Made by a program: the position numbers and the translations under genes
Shown here: in pieces, positions 1 to 8,027 of the stretch
Layout of the letters: every line of letters starts with the position of its first letter
Numbering within the stretch: position 1 is the stretch's first letter
Notes under the pieces: generated by a model
Told to the model about the DNA's origin: nothing
The model's input: only the letters and a program-made list of their open reading frames with translations
Databases searched by the model: none
DNA from: Methylohalobius sp.
Lineage (GTDB): Bacteria > Pseudomonadota > Gammaproteobacteria > Methylococcales > Methylothermaceae
Reading direction: 5' to 3'
DNA length: 56,525 bases
Assembly (NCBI GenBank): GCA_026415315.1
Contig: JAOAHI010000009.1
Span: 1-56,525 of the forward strand

Positions 1-72
1 GATTTAGTTTATTGTCCGAAAAGTGTGCTTTATCATAAGTACGCATCTAGTAGAGAAAATTCGACTTTATAG
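1..72 (+). pseudogene. C-terminal remnant of a family 2 glycosyltransferase
   Basis: The frame open from the left edge reads CPKSVLYHKYASSRENS and then stops at 70-72. This resembles the segment near the end of many GT2 enzymes, where a buried strand and a conserved Tyr-His are followed by a Ser-rich loop. A neighbouring frame continues with a similar-looking tail (YRNDVLWSRPN) before its own stop at about 118, so a frameshift near position 62 is likely. The segment is short and cut by the window edge; family assignment is tentative. Confidence 0.3.
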
Positions 73-84
73 AAATGATGTTTT

Positions 85-300
85 ATGGTCGCGTCCCAAT
101 TGTTCAACAATGAGGAATTGATTGAATTTACAAAAGACTGTGTTGTTTGTTTTTCCTCAGACAAGGCTCGCTATGCTGTTTTATCTCAATCAGCAACGGA
201 ACGTGCCCGCCAATTCAGTCGTGAAGTTTTAGAGCAAAAACTGCTCAGCATATTGGAAAGGGATGGGTTTAAGATTCCTGCTCATTATTCTCTTATTTAA
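85..300 (+). pseudogene. Fragment resembling the C-terminus of a GT4 glycosyltransferase
   Basis: A 71-codon frame contains ATERARQFSREVLEQKLLSI, which looks like the terminal helix of GT4 enzymes, where an Ala-Arg-x-Phe-Ser segment leads into a helix ending near Leu-Leu. The preceding stretch would fit the last part of the nucleotide-sugar domain, but the rest of the enzyme (about 300 residues) is missing and the bases just upstream are occupied by another glycosyltransferase-like remnant. This looks like the scar of a rearranged polysaccharide locus. It could instead be a short free-standing gene, but no clear ribosome binding site precedes the ATG. Confidence 0.3.
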
Positions 301-459
301 TAGTCGTGTTTATGCGATCGTAAAGTAAGTCAAGTTATTCTTATCCAGCGACGATATTTGTCCCCATGAAAGAAGTCTCCGCTTCCCTCTAAAGCGTTGC
401 AATTGTGGCCGACGGTGGTGGGTTGAATAAATAGGCGATAAACTTACAACTCTAAAGGT

Positions 460-948
460 TTGCAAGCGGTATCTTTGACTTATCTTGCGATCTGGTTAAT
501 GGCCAGTTTGTCAGCGTGCAGTTCGCTTCATCATCGGCTTGAGCTGACTTCTGGGTATAGCCCGCCGGTGAATGCTAAGATCCTTTTGGATGAGATCAAG
601 GTCAAAGAAGACTCTTGGGCACCGATAAGGCGCGGATTGCAGAAGGCGTTAAATCGAGCACTGACTGAAGAAAATCTGACCTGGAAGCTCAAAGGTCGGC
701 CATTGATATTGGCTGTCGAGGTTATCGAGCATTCCGCCGAGGCTTCTACTTGGTTGCCAGGATTGAAAAGCTCAGCGCTGGCGATTCGGGCGATCGTGAA
801 GGAAAATGATCGAATTGTGGGTGTGGCCGAAATCAAGTATAAGAAGCTTGGGTTTGGCCACCAGCCGCCGAATGTGCGCGATCAGATGTTTTACGAACTT
901 GCCCAGAAGTTGATTCAAGACCTGCGCGCCAAGCTGTATGCGCTCTGA
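460..948 (+). CDS. Predicted lipoprotein of unknown function
   Basis: The 162-residue product starts with a short hydrophobic signal and a lipobox (Leu-Ser-Ala-Cys around residues 17-20), so Cys20 should be lipidated and the mature protein anchored in the outer membrane or at the periplasmic face. The remainder has alternating strands and helices without a motif I recognise. The start is a TTG, because the next in-frame ATG (499) would leave too short a signal peptide; a stop upstream at 439-441 rules out a longer N-terminus. It overlaps the following DUF488 gene by 11 bp, so the two are probably co-transcribed. Confidence 0.7.
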   Translation: MQAVSLTYLAIWLMASLSACSSLHHRLELTSGYSPPVNAKILLDEIKVKEDSWAPIRRGLQKALNRALTEENLTWKLKGRPLILAVEVIEHSAEASTWLPGLKSSALAIRAIVKENDRIVGVAEIKYKKLGFGHQPPNVRDQMFYELAQKLIQDLRAKLYAL

Positions 949-1519
949 GCTCTATACTATCGGTCACTGCAACCATGGCCGGGAAGAATTTTTGCATCTG
1001 CTTACTCAGCACGGCATTACCGCTTTGGCTGACGTCCGCTCGGTGCCATACAGTCGCCGTCACCCGCAATACAATCGCGAAACGCTCAAAGATTGGCTCA
1101 AGGAGCACGGGATCGCCTATGTTTTCCTAGGCGACCAACTGGGAGGGCGTAGCCAAGACCCAGCCGATTTCACAGCGCAAGGCTATATCGATTATGAACG
1201 ATTAAAACGCAAACCCAGCTTTCAGCAAGGGATAGAGCGTCTTCGGCGTGGCCTGGAGCAGTACAAAATCGCTTTGATGTGTGCGGAAAAAGACCCGCTT
1301 AATTGCCACCGTGGGCTTTTGATCGCGCCCGAGTTGGAGCGGATTGGAATTGCGGTAGTGCACATCTTGGCCGACGGTAGCCTCGAGCGCCATCGCCCAC
1401 AAACCGAAAATCGGCTGTTACCTCCCGAACAACAAGATTGTTTTTCGCCCTATTCAGAGCAGTTGCATCTGGCCTACCAACGCCGGGCGGCTGAAGCCGC
1501 CTACCGCAAGGGCGTTTGA
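938..1519 (+). CDS. DUF488 family protein
   Basis: The N-terminus reads LYTIGHCNHGREEFLHLL followed by ADVRSVPYSRRHPQYNRE and a GDQLGGR segment, the hallmark pattern of DUF488 proteins. A later ALMCAEKDPLNCHRG segment, with a Cys-Ala-Glu and a Cys-His-Arg, is also typical. The family is widespread and its biochemical role is unknown; conserved Cys and His residues hint at an enzyme or nucleic-acid-associated role. The length of 193 residues is normal. Its ATG lies inside the end of the upstream lipoprotein gene, pointing to translational coupling. Confidence 0.85.
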   Translation: MRSELYTIGHCNHGREEFLHLLTQHGITALADVRSVPYSRRHPQYNRETLKDWLKEHGIAYVFLGDQLGGRSQDPADFTAQGYIDYERLKRKPSFQQGIERLRRGLEQYKIALMCAEKDPLNCHRGLLIAPELERIGIAVVHILADGSLERHRPQTENRLLPPEQQDCFSPYSEQLHLAYQRRAAEAAYRKGV

Positions 1520-1711
1520 AATTTATGGTGGCGGCAAACTGAGCGGTAAAACAGAGGGTGATGATTGTTCCCTCTGGGAGCGGCCAAAAACTCAGGCAGA
1601 TCTTCTAGACGAAAGTACATCGCCTCAGCTAGGCAGCCCAAGTTAGCCTGCACCTCTCTCAAGCGGCTGCAAGCAGCGATAGAAGAAGCGGACGTTGTCA
1701 TTTGTCTTCGA

Positions 1712-1743
1712 CATAAAGAGAAAGGCGGCCGGTAGGCCGCCTC
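1712..1743 (-). terminator. Rho-independent terminator of htpX
   Basis: A perfect 7 bp stem (GGCGGCC at 1724-1730 with GGCCGCC at 1735-1741, 4-base loop) is followed on the minus strand by a T-rich run. It sits a few bases past the htpX stop codon. On the plus strand no T-run follows, so it acts mainly for htpX. The rest of the 1520-1752 gap holds no convincing gene. Confidence 0.7.
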
Positions 1744-1752
1744 GCTTGGATG

Positions 1753-2658
1753 TCAGCCGCGCATCCTGTGAAGCGCTGCGATTCGTTCCTCGATCGGAGG
1801 GTGGCTCATAAACAGTCGGGCAATCCCGCGGCCGATGGAACCGTTGATGCCAAACGCAGCAAACTCACCGGGTAGGTCCTCTGGTTCAGCGGCGCGGCGC
1901 AGAGCTTCAAGCGCTGAAATCATCTTTTGCCGTCCAGCCAGCCTTGCGCCGCCGGCGTCGGCGCGGAACTCGCGCCAGCGCGAGAACCACATTACCACCA
2001 TTGTGGCCAGAATACCCAACACCATCTGCGCCACCAATTGGGTGACATAGTACCCAGGACCATAGCCTACGTATCCGCCCTCCTCGTCTTGAGAACGGAA
2101 CAGAGTTCGATCGACTATGTGGCCGATGACCGTGGCTAGGAAATACACAAAGGTGTTAACCACGCCTTGCACGAGAGCCATAGTTGTCATGTCGCCGTTA
2201 GCGGCGTGGCTGATTTCGTGGCCCAAGACGGCCTCCACTTCGTCAGGATTCATGGCCTCAAGCAGGCCGGTGCTGACCGCCACCAGGGCGTGGTTTTTGT
2301 CCATGCCCGTAGCGAAAGCGTTGGGCATAGGGCTTTGGAAAATTCCCACCTCAGGCATCCCGATCCCCGCTTTGCGCGAGAGTTTCTCCACGGTGCTTAC
2401 CAGCCAGGCTTCAGTCTGGTTCTGCGGGCGGTCGATGACATACACGCCCATCGAGGTCTTGGCCATCCATTTGGATAGTACCAAGGAGATAAAAGACCCC
2501 GACATGCCGATCAGGGCTGAATATATCAACAAGCTTTCCAAGTTCAGGTGCACTCCCCGGCTGTCTAAGAAAGCGCCCAACCCTAAAACCTGGAACACCA
2601 AGCTGATCATCAAGAGCACGGCGACGTTGGTCGCCAGAAAAAGTACAATGCGCAGCAT
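1753..2658 (-). CDS. htpX: HtpX membrane zinc metalloprotease
   Basis: This 301-residue M48B peptidase degrades misfolded or damaged inner-membrane proteins, alongside FtsH in known bacteria. Two N-terminal membrane segments (about residues 4-25 and 42-62) precede the zinc site HEISH (His147, Glu148, His151); a further hydrophobic region lies around residues 160-215. A later REFRADAGGA segment supplies the expected third zinc ligand. The segment SPMPNAFATG before the active site is typical of the family. A strong ribosome binding site (AAGGAGG) precedes the ATG. The gene is transcribed alone, with its own terminator and a heat-shock-like promoter upstream. Confidence 0.96.
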   Translation of the reverse strand: MLRIVLFLATNVAVLLMISLVFQVLGLGAFLDSRGVHLNLESLLIYSALIGMSGSFISLVLSKWMAKTSMGVYVIDRPQNQTEAWLVSTVEKLSRKAGIGMPEVGIFQSPMPNAFATGMDKNHALVAVSTGLLEAMNPDEVEAVLGHEISHAANGDMTTMALVQGVVNTFVYFLATVIGHIVDRTLFRSQDEEGGYVGYGPGYYVTQLVAQMVLGILATMVVMWFSRWREFRADAGGARLAGRQKMISALEALRRAAEPEDLPGEFAAFGINGSIGRGIARLFMSHPPIEERIAALHRMRG

Positions 2659-2695
2659 AAAGGTTTCACCCTCCTTAAGCGAATAGCTGTTGACT

Positions 2696-2723
2696 ATTTA
2701 GGTCTGGAAAGGCAAATTTCAAG
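2696..2723 (-). promoter_or_regulatory. Possible RpoH (sigma-32)-type promoter for htpX
   Basis: On the minus strand CTTGAAA (2717-2723) is followed after 14 bases by CCTAAAT (2696-2702). The first box matches the sigma-32 -35 consensus exactly and the second is a partial match to the -10. It also works as a weak sigma-70 promoter (TTGAAA, 16 bases, TAAATA). HtpX is a heat-shock or envelope-stress protein in Enterobacteria, so the placement makes sense, but this is inferred from sequence only. Confidence 0.35.
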
Positions 2724-2761
2724 TAGATTTAAGTTAGCAAATTTAACTGGAAGGTGAAACG

Positions 2762-3859
2762 ATGATCAGGGCATTGGTTTGGTTGACCATAGCCTGGGCG
2801 TGTGGCGCTGCGGCAGCAAACGATCCGCTGGCGCTCATTAAGCTCCCAGCCGGATTCCGCATCGAGCTGTTTGCGCAGGATGTCCCCAATGCCCGTTCCT
2901 TAGCCTTAGGCGAGGACGGGACGGTTTATGTTGGGAGCATGAAAGCCGGCAAAGTCTATGCGCTGCGCGATGAGGACGGCGACGGCCAGGCCGAGCACCG
3001 ATATGTGCTCGCCGAGGGGTTGACCATGCCTAACGGCGTAGCGGTGTACCGGGGGGATCTCTATGTGGCCGAGGTGTCCAAGATCATGCGTTTTAAAGAC
3101 ATCGCCCATAAGCTCTCGGCTCCGCCCAAACCCGAAGTGGTGATCGACACGCTGCCGACCGATTTGTGGCACGGGTGGAAATATTTGCGGGTCGGCCCGG
3201 ATGGCAAGCTCTATTTCAACGTGGGGGCGCCGTGCAATGTCTGCGTGCAGGACAACGAGATCTATGCCACTTTGGTCCGCGTTGACCCCGATGGCAAAAA
3301 CTTAGAGATCTTTGCCCGGGGGGTGCGCAACAGCGTGGGCTTTGATTGGCATCCCAAGAGCCAAGCGCTGTGGTTTACCGACAACGGCCGCGACTGGCTA
3401 GGCGATGATCGCCCACCGGATGAACTCAACCGTGCCGCCAAGGCTGGCTTGCACTTTGGCTTTCCGCATTGCCACAGCGGCGACATTCCTGACCCTGAAT
3501 ACGGCAAAGATACGGAGTGTAAGGAGTTTACCCCACCGGCTTGGCGGTTTGGCGCGCACGTAGCTCCGCTCGGAGCGCGCTTTTACACTGGAACGCAGTT
3601 CCCTGCCCAATACCGCGGGCAGCTGTTCGTCGCCCAGCATGGCTCTTGGAATCGGACAAAGCCAGTAGGTTATCGGGTAGTCTTTTTGGAGTTCAAAGAC
3701 GAGAAGCCGGTGGCCGAGCACGTGTTTGCTGAAGGTTGGCTGCAGCCGGATGGCAAGGTTTTGGGAAGGCCGGTGGATATTTTGCAGCTCAAAGACGGCT
3801 CGCTTTTAGTCTCCGACGATCAACGCGGCGTGATCTATAGGATTTATTATCGGCCATGA
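2762..3859 (+). CDS. Exported PQQ-type sugar/sorbosone dehydrogenase-like beta-propeller
   Basis: This 365-residue protein has a signal peptide (about residues 1-19, Ala-rich cleavage region) and the opening KLPAGFRIELFAQDVPNARS typical of the soluble glucose/sorbosone dehydrogenase propeller. Repeated blades carry the pattern DGKLY, and FARGVRNSVGFDWHP and QHGSWNRTKPVGYRV are family signatures. Relatives oxidise sugars or aldehydes in the periplasm with pyrroloquinoline quinone; whether this protein binds PQQ cannot be settled by eye, and several relatives have no known substrate. A good ribosome binding site (GGAAGGTGA) precedes the ATG. It heads a plus-strand run and overlaps the next gene by 4 bp. 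Confidence 0.85.
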   Translation: MIRALVWLTIAWACGAAAANDPLALIKLPAGFRIELFAQDVPNARSLALGEDGTVYVGSMKAGKVYALRDEDGDGQAEHRYVLAEGLTMPNGVAVYRGDLYVAEVSKIMRFKDIAHKLSAPPKPEVVIDTLPTDLWHGWKYLRVGPDGKLYFNVGAPCNVCVQDNEIYATLVRVDPDGKNLEIFARGVRNSVGFDWHPKSQALWFTDNGRDWLGDDRPPDELNRAAKAGLHFGFPHCHSGDIPDPEYGKDTECKEFTPPAWRFGAHVAPLGARFYTGTQFPAQYRGQLFVAQHGSWNRTKPVGYRVVFLEFKDEKPVAEHVFAEGWLQPDGKVLGRPVDILQLKDGSLLVSDDQRGVIYRIYYRP

Positions 3860-4815
3860 GTCAGGAACCGCTGACAAATCCACCGCCTCCGGGGTGGGAG
3901 CGGGAGGTTTTAGAAAAGCTGCTTTTGGAAGGTATCGCCGAGCAACGGCGAGCACGGCGCTGGAACATATTCTTCAAGTTGTTGTTTTTTATCTATCTAG
4001 TAGTAGTGACCTTGAGCCTAGCTCAACCTTGGACCGAGGTCGTGCGACCTGCCGGCGAGATCACCGCCAAAGTGGAGGTCAAAGGCATTTTGCTCGAGGA
4101 TGCGCAAGCGAACGCTGAGGCCTTGGTCCAGGGTATCAAGCAAGCCGCTTCCGACCCGCACGCCAAGGGTATTCTGTTGGAGATGAACTCCCCAGGCGGC
4201 AGCCCCGTACAGGCAGCTTACGTTTATGAGGCGATTCGTCGGATCAAACGACAAAAACCCAAACTGCCCATCGTTGCGGTGGTGACCGACGTGTGTGCTT
4301 CCGGTTGTTACTACATCGCTGCTGCGGCCGACAAAATCTACGTCAGTTCGACCAGCGTTATTGGCTCCATCGGCGTCGTCCTCAACGGTTTTGGGTTTGT
4401 CGAGACGCTCCACAAGCTGGGGATAGAGCGGCGGCTTATAACTGCGGGCGAGCACAAAGCGCTGTTGGACCCTTTTTCTCCGATCAAACCCGAGGAAAAA
4501 GCCCATATCCAAGATCTGCTCGACGAAGTGCATCGTGAATTCATCGCGGCGGTCAAGCGGGGGCGCGGCGAGCGCCTCAAAGAAGATCCTAAGTTGTTTT
4601 CCGGTTTGGTGTGGACCGGTAGCCAAAGTTTAAGTTTGGGTCTGGCCGATGGAATTGGAGATGTAGACTACGTGGCCAAGGAAGTCATCGGAGCGGAAAA
4701 AGTGATCGATTTTACCCCCCGGGAAGATATGTTCTCGCGTTTGGCCAGAAGGGTAGGCACCAGCCTAGGTGAGACTCTAATGCACTTTATGTGGGGGCTA
4801 GGGGCGCTGGAGTGA
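3856..4815 (+). CDS. sppA: S49 family signal peptide peptidase (SppA-like)
   Basis: This is the short, single-domain form of SppA (319 residues), which cleaves leftover signal peptides in the inner membrane. One membrane anchor spans about residues 39-55. The active site is of the Ser-Lys type: the conserved NSPGGS is at 111-116, the likely nucleophile Ser149 lies in DVCASGCYYIA and the general base Lys201 in TAGEHKALLDPF. Its ATG overlaps the stop of the preceding dehydrogenase gene (ATGA), so the genes are translationally coupled. Confidence in the peptidase family is high; equivalence to E. coli SppA (double length) is functional only. Confidence 0.92.
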   Translation: MSQEPLTNPPPPGWEREVLEKLLLEGIAEQRRARRWNIFFKLLFFIYLVVVTLSLAQPWTEVVRPAGEITAKVEVKGILLEDAQANAEALVQGIKQAASDPHAKGILLEMNSPGGSPVQAAYVYEAIRRIKRQKPKLPIVAVVTDVCASGCYYIAAAADKIYVSSTSVIGSIGVVLNGFGFVETLHKLGIERRLITAGEHKALLDPFSPIKPEEKAHIQDLLDEVHREFIAAVKRGRGERLKEDPKLFSGLVWTGSQSLSLGLADGIGDVDYVAKEVIGAEKVIDFTPREDMFSRLARRVGTSLGETLMHFMWGLGALE

Positions 4816-5072
4816 AGGGATGCTTTGGGGTATGGATGGGAATGTGGTGGCTTGCGGCCGGCCCTGTGTGGGCCCAATTTTTGAACCTGGACCAAGCTGC
4901 GTTGCGGGTACAGAAAGAAGTGGAGGGGCGCGTTTTGGGAGGAAGGGAAGAGTTTGAAGAGGGTCGGCCAATCTATATCATTCGCGTGTTGACGCCAGAC
5001 GGACGGGTGGTACACGTGAAAGTCGACAGGGAGACGGGCCAAGTCTTTGAGCCCCAGGTTGAAAAACGGTGA
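4812..5072 (+). CDS. Exported PepSY-domain protein
   Basis: The product is a small secreted protein: an N-terminal hydrophobic signal (VWMGMWWLAAGPVWAQ) is followed by a PepSY-like domain, with the typical helix AALRVQKEVEGRVL, a central strand PIYIIRVLTPDGRVVHVKVD and the ending RETGQVF. PepSY domains are thought to bind or inhibit peptidases in the periplasm, which fits its position behind an S49 peptidase. I choose GTG at 4812, giving a 4 bp GTGA overlap with the peptidase stop and a compact signal; an upstream ATG at 4791 would add seven residues and is possible. Confidence 0.75.
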   Translation: MKGCFGVWMGMWWLAAGPVWAQFLNLDQAALRVQKEVEGRVLGGREEFEEGRPIYIIRVLTPDGRVVHVKVDRETGQVFEPQVEKR

Positions 5073-5076
5073 ACCG

Positions 5077-6114
5077 GTGAAACCCAGCTTTCACCCTCAG
5101 CTGGTCAACGACCCGTTTGGGGACCCGGCACTGTATGTGGAGTTTTTGTTTCAAAAGCGTGCCATCTTGTTCGATTTGGGGGATATTTCTGCACTCAGCC
5201 CGAGAAAACTTCTGCGCTTAAGCCATGTTTTCGTCTCTCATGCCCACATGGATCATTTCTACGGTTTTGATTACCTGTTGCGGGTGGCCTTGGGCCGGGC
5301 GCGAACCATTCACCTGTATGGTCCGGAGGGATTCATCGATCGGGTTGAGCACCGCTTGGGAGGCTATACTTGGAATTTGGTTGAAAACTATACAGAGGAA
5401 TTGGTCTTTGTAGTCCACGAATGGCACGGAGGGGAACAGATGGTGCAGGCGCGTTTTCGTTGCGCGCGCCAATTCGCCCGCGAGCCGCTACCCCCTGTCC
5501 CAGTAAGGGAGGGCGTTTTGCTTCAGGAGCCGGGAATTCAAGTAAAGGCGGCCGTGTTAGATCATAAGATTCCTTGCCTGGCCTTTGCTTTGGAGGAAAC
5601 CGCGCACGTCAACGTGTGGAAGAATCGCCTGGATGCATTGGGCCTTCCCACTGGGCCCTGGCTGCAGGAGCTGAAACAGGCGATCCTGCGCGGGGAAGAA
5701 GACGATTTTCCCATCGTTGTCCGCTGGCGTGATCAAGCGGGAGAGAACCTTCGCCATTTTCGCTTAGGCGACATCAAACAGCAGATCGTGCGCATCGTCC
5801 CTGGGTTGAAAATCGGTTACGTAGTGGATGCGCGCTATTGCGAAGAAAATCTTTACCGCCTTCAAAAGTTGCTCTGCGGCGTGGATTGGCTATACATCGA
5901 GGCCGGCTTTTTGCAGGAGGCGGCTGAGGATGCGGCCCTAAAGTACCACTTGACTGCCTGGCAGGCAGGGGACATCGCAAGAAGAGTGGGGGCTATGAAA
6001 GTGGTGCCGTTTCACTTTTCCGCTCGCTATCAACACCAGCCGCAGAGATTGCTCAAAGAAGTCGAAGAGAGTTTCGGAAAATCCTTGACGCCCAAGGAGG
6101 CCGTCTTTGGATAG
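5077..6114 (+). CDS. Metallo-beta-lactamase fold hydrolase, ribonuclease Z-like
   Basis: The metal-binding motif VSHAHMDHFYGFDYLLR (HxHxDH) early in the protein and the segment RLSHVFVSHAHMDHF place it in the ribonuclease Z/arylsulfatase branch of the metallo-beta-lactamase fold. A later DARYCEENLYRL and a terminal VVPFHFSARY supply further conserved Asp and His positions. Ribonuclease Z enzymes trim tRNA 3' ends, but this longer version (about 345 residues) diverges from canonical Rnz and its substrate is unknown. The start is uncertain: GTG at 5077, just after the preceding stop, is preferred over in-frame TTG codons at 5047 and 5059. Confidence 0.8.
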   Translation: MKPSFHPQLVNDPFGDPALYVEFLFQKRAILFDLGDISALSPRKLLRLSHVFVSHAHMDHFYGFDYLLRVALGRARTIHLYGPEGFIDRVEHRLGGYTWNLVENYTEELVFVVHEWHGGEQMVQARFRCARQFAREPLPPVPVREGVLLQEPGIQVKAAVLDHKIPCLAFALEETAHVNVWKNRLDALGLPTGPWLQELKQAILRGEEDDFPIVVRWRDQAGENLRHFRLGDIKQQIVRIVPGLKIGYVVDARYCEENLYRLQKLLCGVDWLYIEAGFLQEAAEDAALKYHLTAWQAGDIARRVGAMKVVPFHFSARYQHQPQRLLKEVEESFGKSLTPKEAVFG

Positions 6115-7066
6115 CCCACCGTCTGAGAGCGCTCTTTACCGACTGCTTGAGGCGCGCTTGGGCCGCGCCCATTTGAACCAGCGCTTAGGGATGGAACAGG
6201 ATTTCGAACGTCGGGTCTTTGGAGGGCTAGGGCGGAATTTCTTTCATCTTGAAAACTGGTATTCGGTGCATGGCCTGATCCGCGCCGCGCTTAGGCTGTG
6301 TGGTTTGCACAGCCGCGGACGGCGCAACGCGCGCAAGATCCAGGTTGTCCGAACCGAGGTATTTCTTCCCCACTTGCCGCTTGAGTTTGAAGGCTTTACT
6401 TTGCTTCATCTGAGCGATCTGCATTTGGATTTAAGCGATGATCTGCCGGCGGCTTTGATTGCCGCAGTTCAGGGTTTAGATTATGACGTTTGCGTGTTGA
6501 CTGGCGATTTTCGCGGGCGTACCTTCGGCCCGTGGCAGGCTGCGGTTGAGGCGCTGGCCGAAGTCAGACCCCACCTTAAGGCACCTTGCTATGGGGTCTT
6601 GGGCAACCACGACACGGTTCGGATGGTTCCCAGTTTGGAGGCCATGGACATCCGCATGCTGATGAACGAGGCGGTGACCCTGCGTCGCGGGGCGGCGGAG
6701 ATTTATCTGGCTGGAATCGACGACCCCCATTACTACCGCGCGGACAATCTGGAGAAAGCAGTAGAAACGATTCCGGAGGAAGCCGTGACCATCCTGTTAG
6801 CCCACTCCCCGGAGATCTATCGCAATGCCGCGTATGCCAGATGCGACCTGCTATTGTGCGGTCACACTCACGGTGGGCAGATCTGCTTGCCCGGCGGATT
6901 TCCTCTGATGCGCAACGCCAAGGCTCCTTATGCCCTGTGTTCTGGACGCTGGCGCTATGCCGGTCTTCAAGGCTATACTTCGCGCGGCTGCGGGGTAAGC
7001 GTGGTGGACGTGCGCCTCAACTGCCCGCCGGAGGTGACTTTGCACGTTCTGCGGCGCAGTCAATAA
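6107..7066 (+). CDS. Calcineurin-like metallophosphoesterase
   Basis: The dimetal phosphoesterase motifs appear in order: LLHLSDLHLD, VLTGDFRGR, GVLGNHD, ILLAHSPE and LLLCGHTHGGQICLP. The arrangement resembles the YkuE/YaeI group, whose members hydrolyse phosphodiesters or lipid-linked phosphates near the membrane, but here there is no obvious signal peptide or membrane segment. About 95 N-terminal residues precede the catalytic domain. The TTG start at 6107 overlaps the previous stop (TTGGATAG) and is supported by a strong ribosome binding site (AAGGAGG at 6094-6100). The 3' end overlaps the convergent membrane protein gene by 7 bp. Confidence 0.88.
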   Translation: MDSPPSESALYRLLEARLGRAHLNQRLGMEQDFERRVFGGLGRNFFHLENWYSVHGLIRAALRLCGLHSRGRRNARKIQVVRTEVFLPHLPLEFEGFTLLHLSDLHLDLSDDLPAALIAAVQGLDYDVCVLTGDFRGRTFGPWQAAVEALAEVRPHLKAPCYGVLGNHDTVRMVPSLEAMDIRMLMNEAVTLRRGAAEIYLAGIDDPHYYRADNLEKAVETIPEEAVTILLAHSPEIYRNAAYARCDLLLCGHTHGGQICLPGGFPLMRNAKAPYALCSGRWRYAGLQGYTSRGCGVSVVDVRLNCPPEVTLHVLRRSQ

Positions 7067-7539
7067 GGGCGTTTGCGTAGACCCAGGTGATAAAGCATGG
7101 GCGATAGGGTCACCTCGAGGAGGAAAAAGGCCGCTACCAGCTGCCCGATCGTGCTCCAACTTAAGCCCAAGTCGTGCTTAATCAAGAGCAAGGGCAACAG
7201 GCTCTCTGGAACCTGATCCAAGCCTAGGGCACGGCCGCTGGATTCGATATTCAGCCGCCGTTTGATAAAGCTCGCCAAAAGATCGCCAGCCATGGCGACA
7301 GCTGCGATTTGTAATCCTATAGTCCAAGAAAATCCCAATAGATGAGCGCCGAGCGAGGTAACAACTAGAGAGGCAAAGATTCCGCGCCAGGTTTTGGCTG
7401 GGCCGAACAACGGGCGGCGGTCGACGAAGCGTAAACCGAGATCCACCGGCCAAGCCAACCAGCCTTTCATCACGTCATAAGCGAGCACCGGGGCCCCATT
7501 GGCGAGGATCACTAGGGTGAGCAGCTTGAATTCGAGCAT
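7060..7539 (-). CDS. CDP-archaeol synthase-like (CarS/DUF46) membrane protein
   Basis: The 159-residue product has about four membrane segments and two signatures of the CarS/DUF46 family: RRPLFGPAKTWRG in the first cytoplasmic loop and GDLLASFIKRRLNIESSGRA followed by LDQVPES. Archaeal CarS attaches CMP from CTP to unsaturated archaeal ether lipids; bacterial homologues belong to the same cytidylyltransferase fold as CdsA and mostly have no assigned substrate. It is likely an inner-membrane CDP-lipid synthase acting on an isoprenoid or glycerolipid. The gene stands alone on the minus strand, divergent from archease. Confidence 0.82.
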   Translation of the reverse strand: MLEFKLLTLVILANGAPVLAYDVMKGWLAWPVDLGLRFVDRRPLFGPAKTWRGIFASLVVTSLGAHLLGFSWTIGLQIAAVAMAGDLLASFIKRRLNIESSGRALGLDQVPESLLPLLLIKHDLGLSWSTIGQLVAAFFLLEVTLSPMLYHLGLRKRPY

Positions 7540-7589
7540 TTAGCCCCCCATGTTTTTCAAATCGAGCAATGATAGCAGGAGAGCCAGCT

Positions 7590-8012
7590 ATGGCGCAGGG
7601 GAGATGGGAGCACTTTGAACACATGGCCGACATCGGCGTGCGCGGTTATGGTGCTACACCCGAAGAAGCCTTTGCCCAAGCGGGACTTGCTTTGACGGCT
7701 GTGGTGACCGATCCAGATCAGGTGGCTTTAAAAGAACGGGTGGAGATAGAACTACCCCATGATGGGGATCTGGAGCTTTTATTCGTGGATTTTCTCAATG
7801 CTGTTGTGTATGAAATGGCCGTCCGATCCATGCTGTTTGCGCAGTTTGAGGTGCGCATTGAGCAAAACCTACTGCGTGCCAGCTTGTGGGGGGAGCGAGT
7901 GAACCGCTCAAAACATCAGCCGGCGGTAGAGGTCAAAGGAGCCACCTATACCGAGTTAAAAGTGGCAAAAGAGAACAGCCACTGGGTGGCGCAATGCGTG
8001 TTGGACGTGTAA
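7590..8012 (+). CDS. Archease
   Basis: Archease is a small chaperone-like protein that lets RtcB ligate RNA over multiple turnovers. The sequence shows the family pattern: HMADIGVRGYGATPEEAFAQ near the start, a central LELLFVDFLNAVVYE, and the end VEVKGATYTELKVAKENSHW with conserved acidic residues for metal binding. Start at 7590 is preferred because AGGAG (7579-7583) lies about 6 bases upstream; an earlier ATG at 7569 lacks such a site. It sits 15 bp ahead of rtcB, matching the linkage known in archaea and bacteria. Confidence 0.93.
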   Translation: MAQGRWEHFEHMADIGVRGYGATPEEAFAQAGLALTAVVTDPDQVALKERVEIELPHDGDLELLFVDFLNAVVYEMAVRSMLFAQFEVRIEQNLLRASLWGERVNRSKHQPAVEVKGATYTELKVAKENSHWVAQCVLDV

Positions 8013-8027
8013 AGCGAGGAACTTGCT

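Noticed and set aside
1501-1701. A 66-codon minus-strand frame after the htpX terminator
   Set aside because: No ribosome binding site or family resemblance, it overlaps the DUF488 stop, and it lies beyond a strong terminator. A real small gene cannot be excluded but is not supported.
4018-4626. A 202-codon minus-strand frame opposite the S49 peptidase gene
   Set aside because: The plus-strand gene has complete catalytic motifs and operon spacing; the opposite frame has no recognisable domain or start signal.
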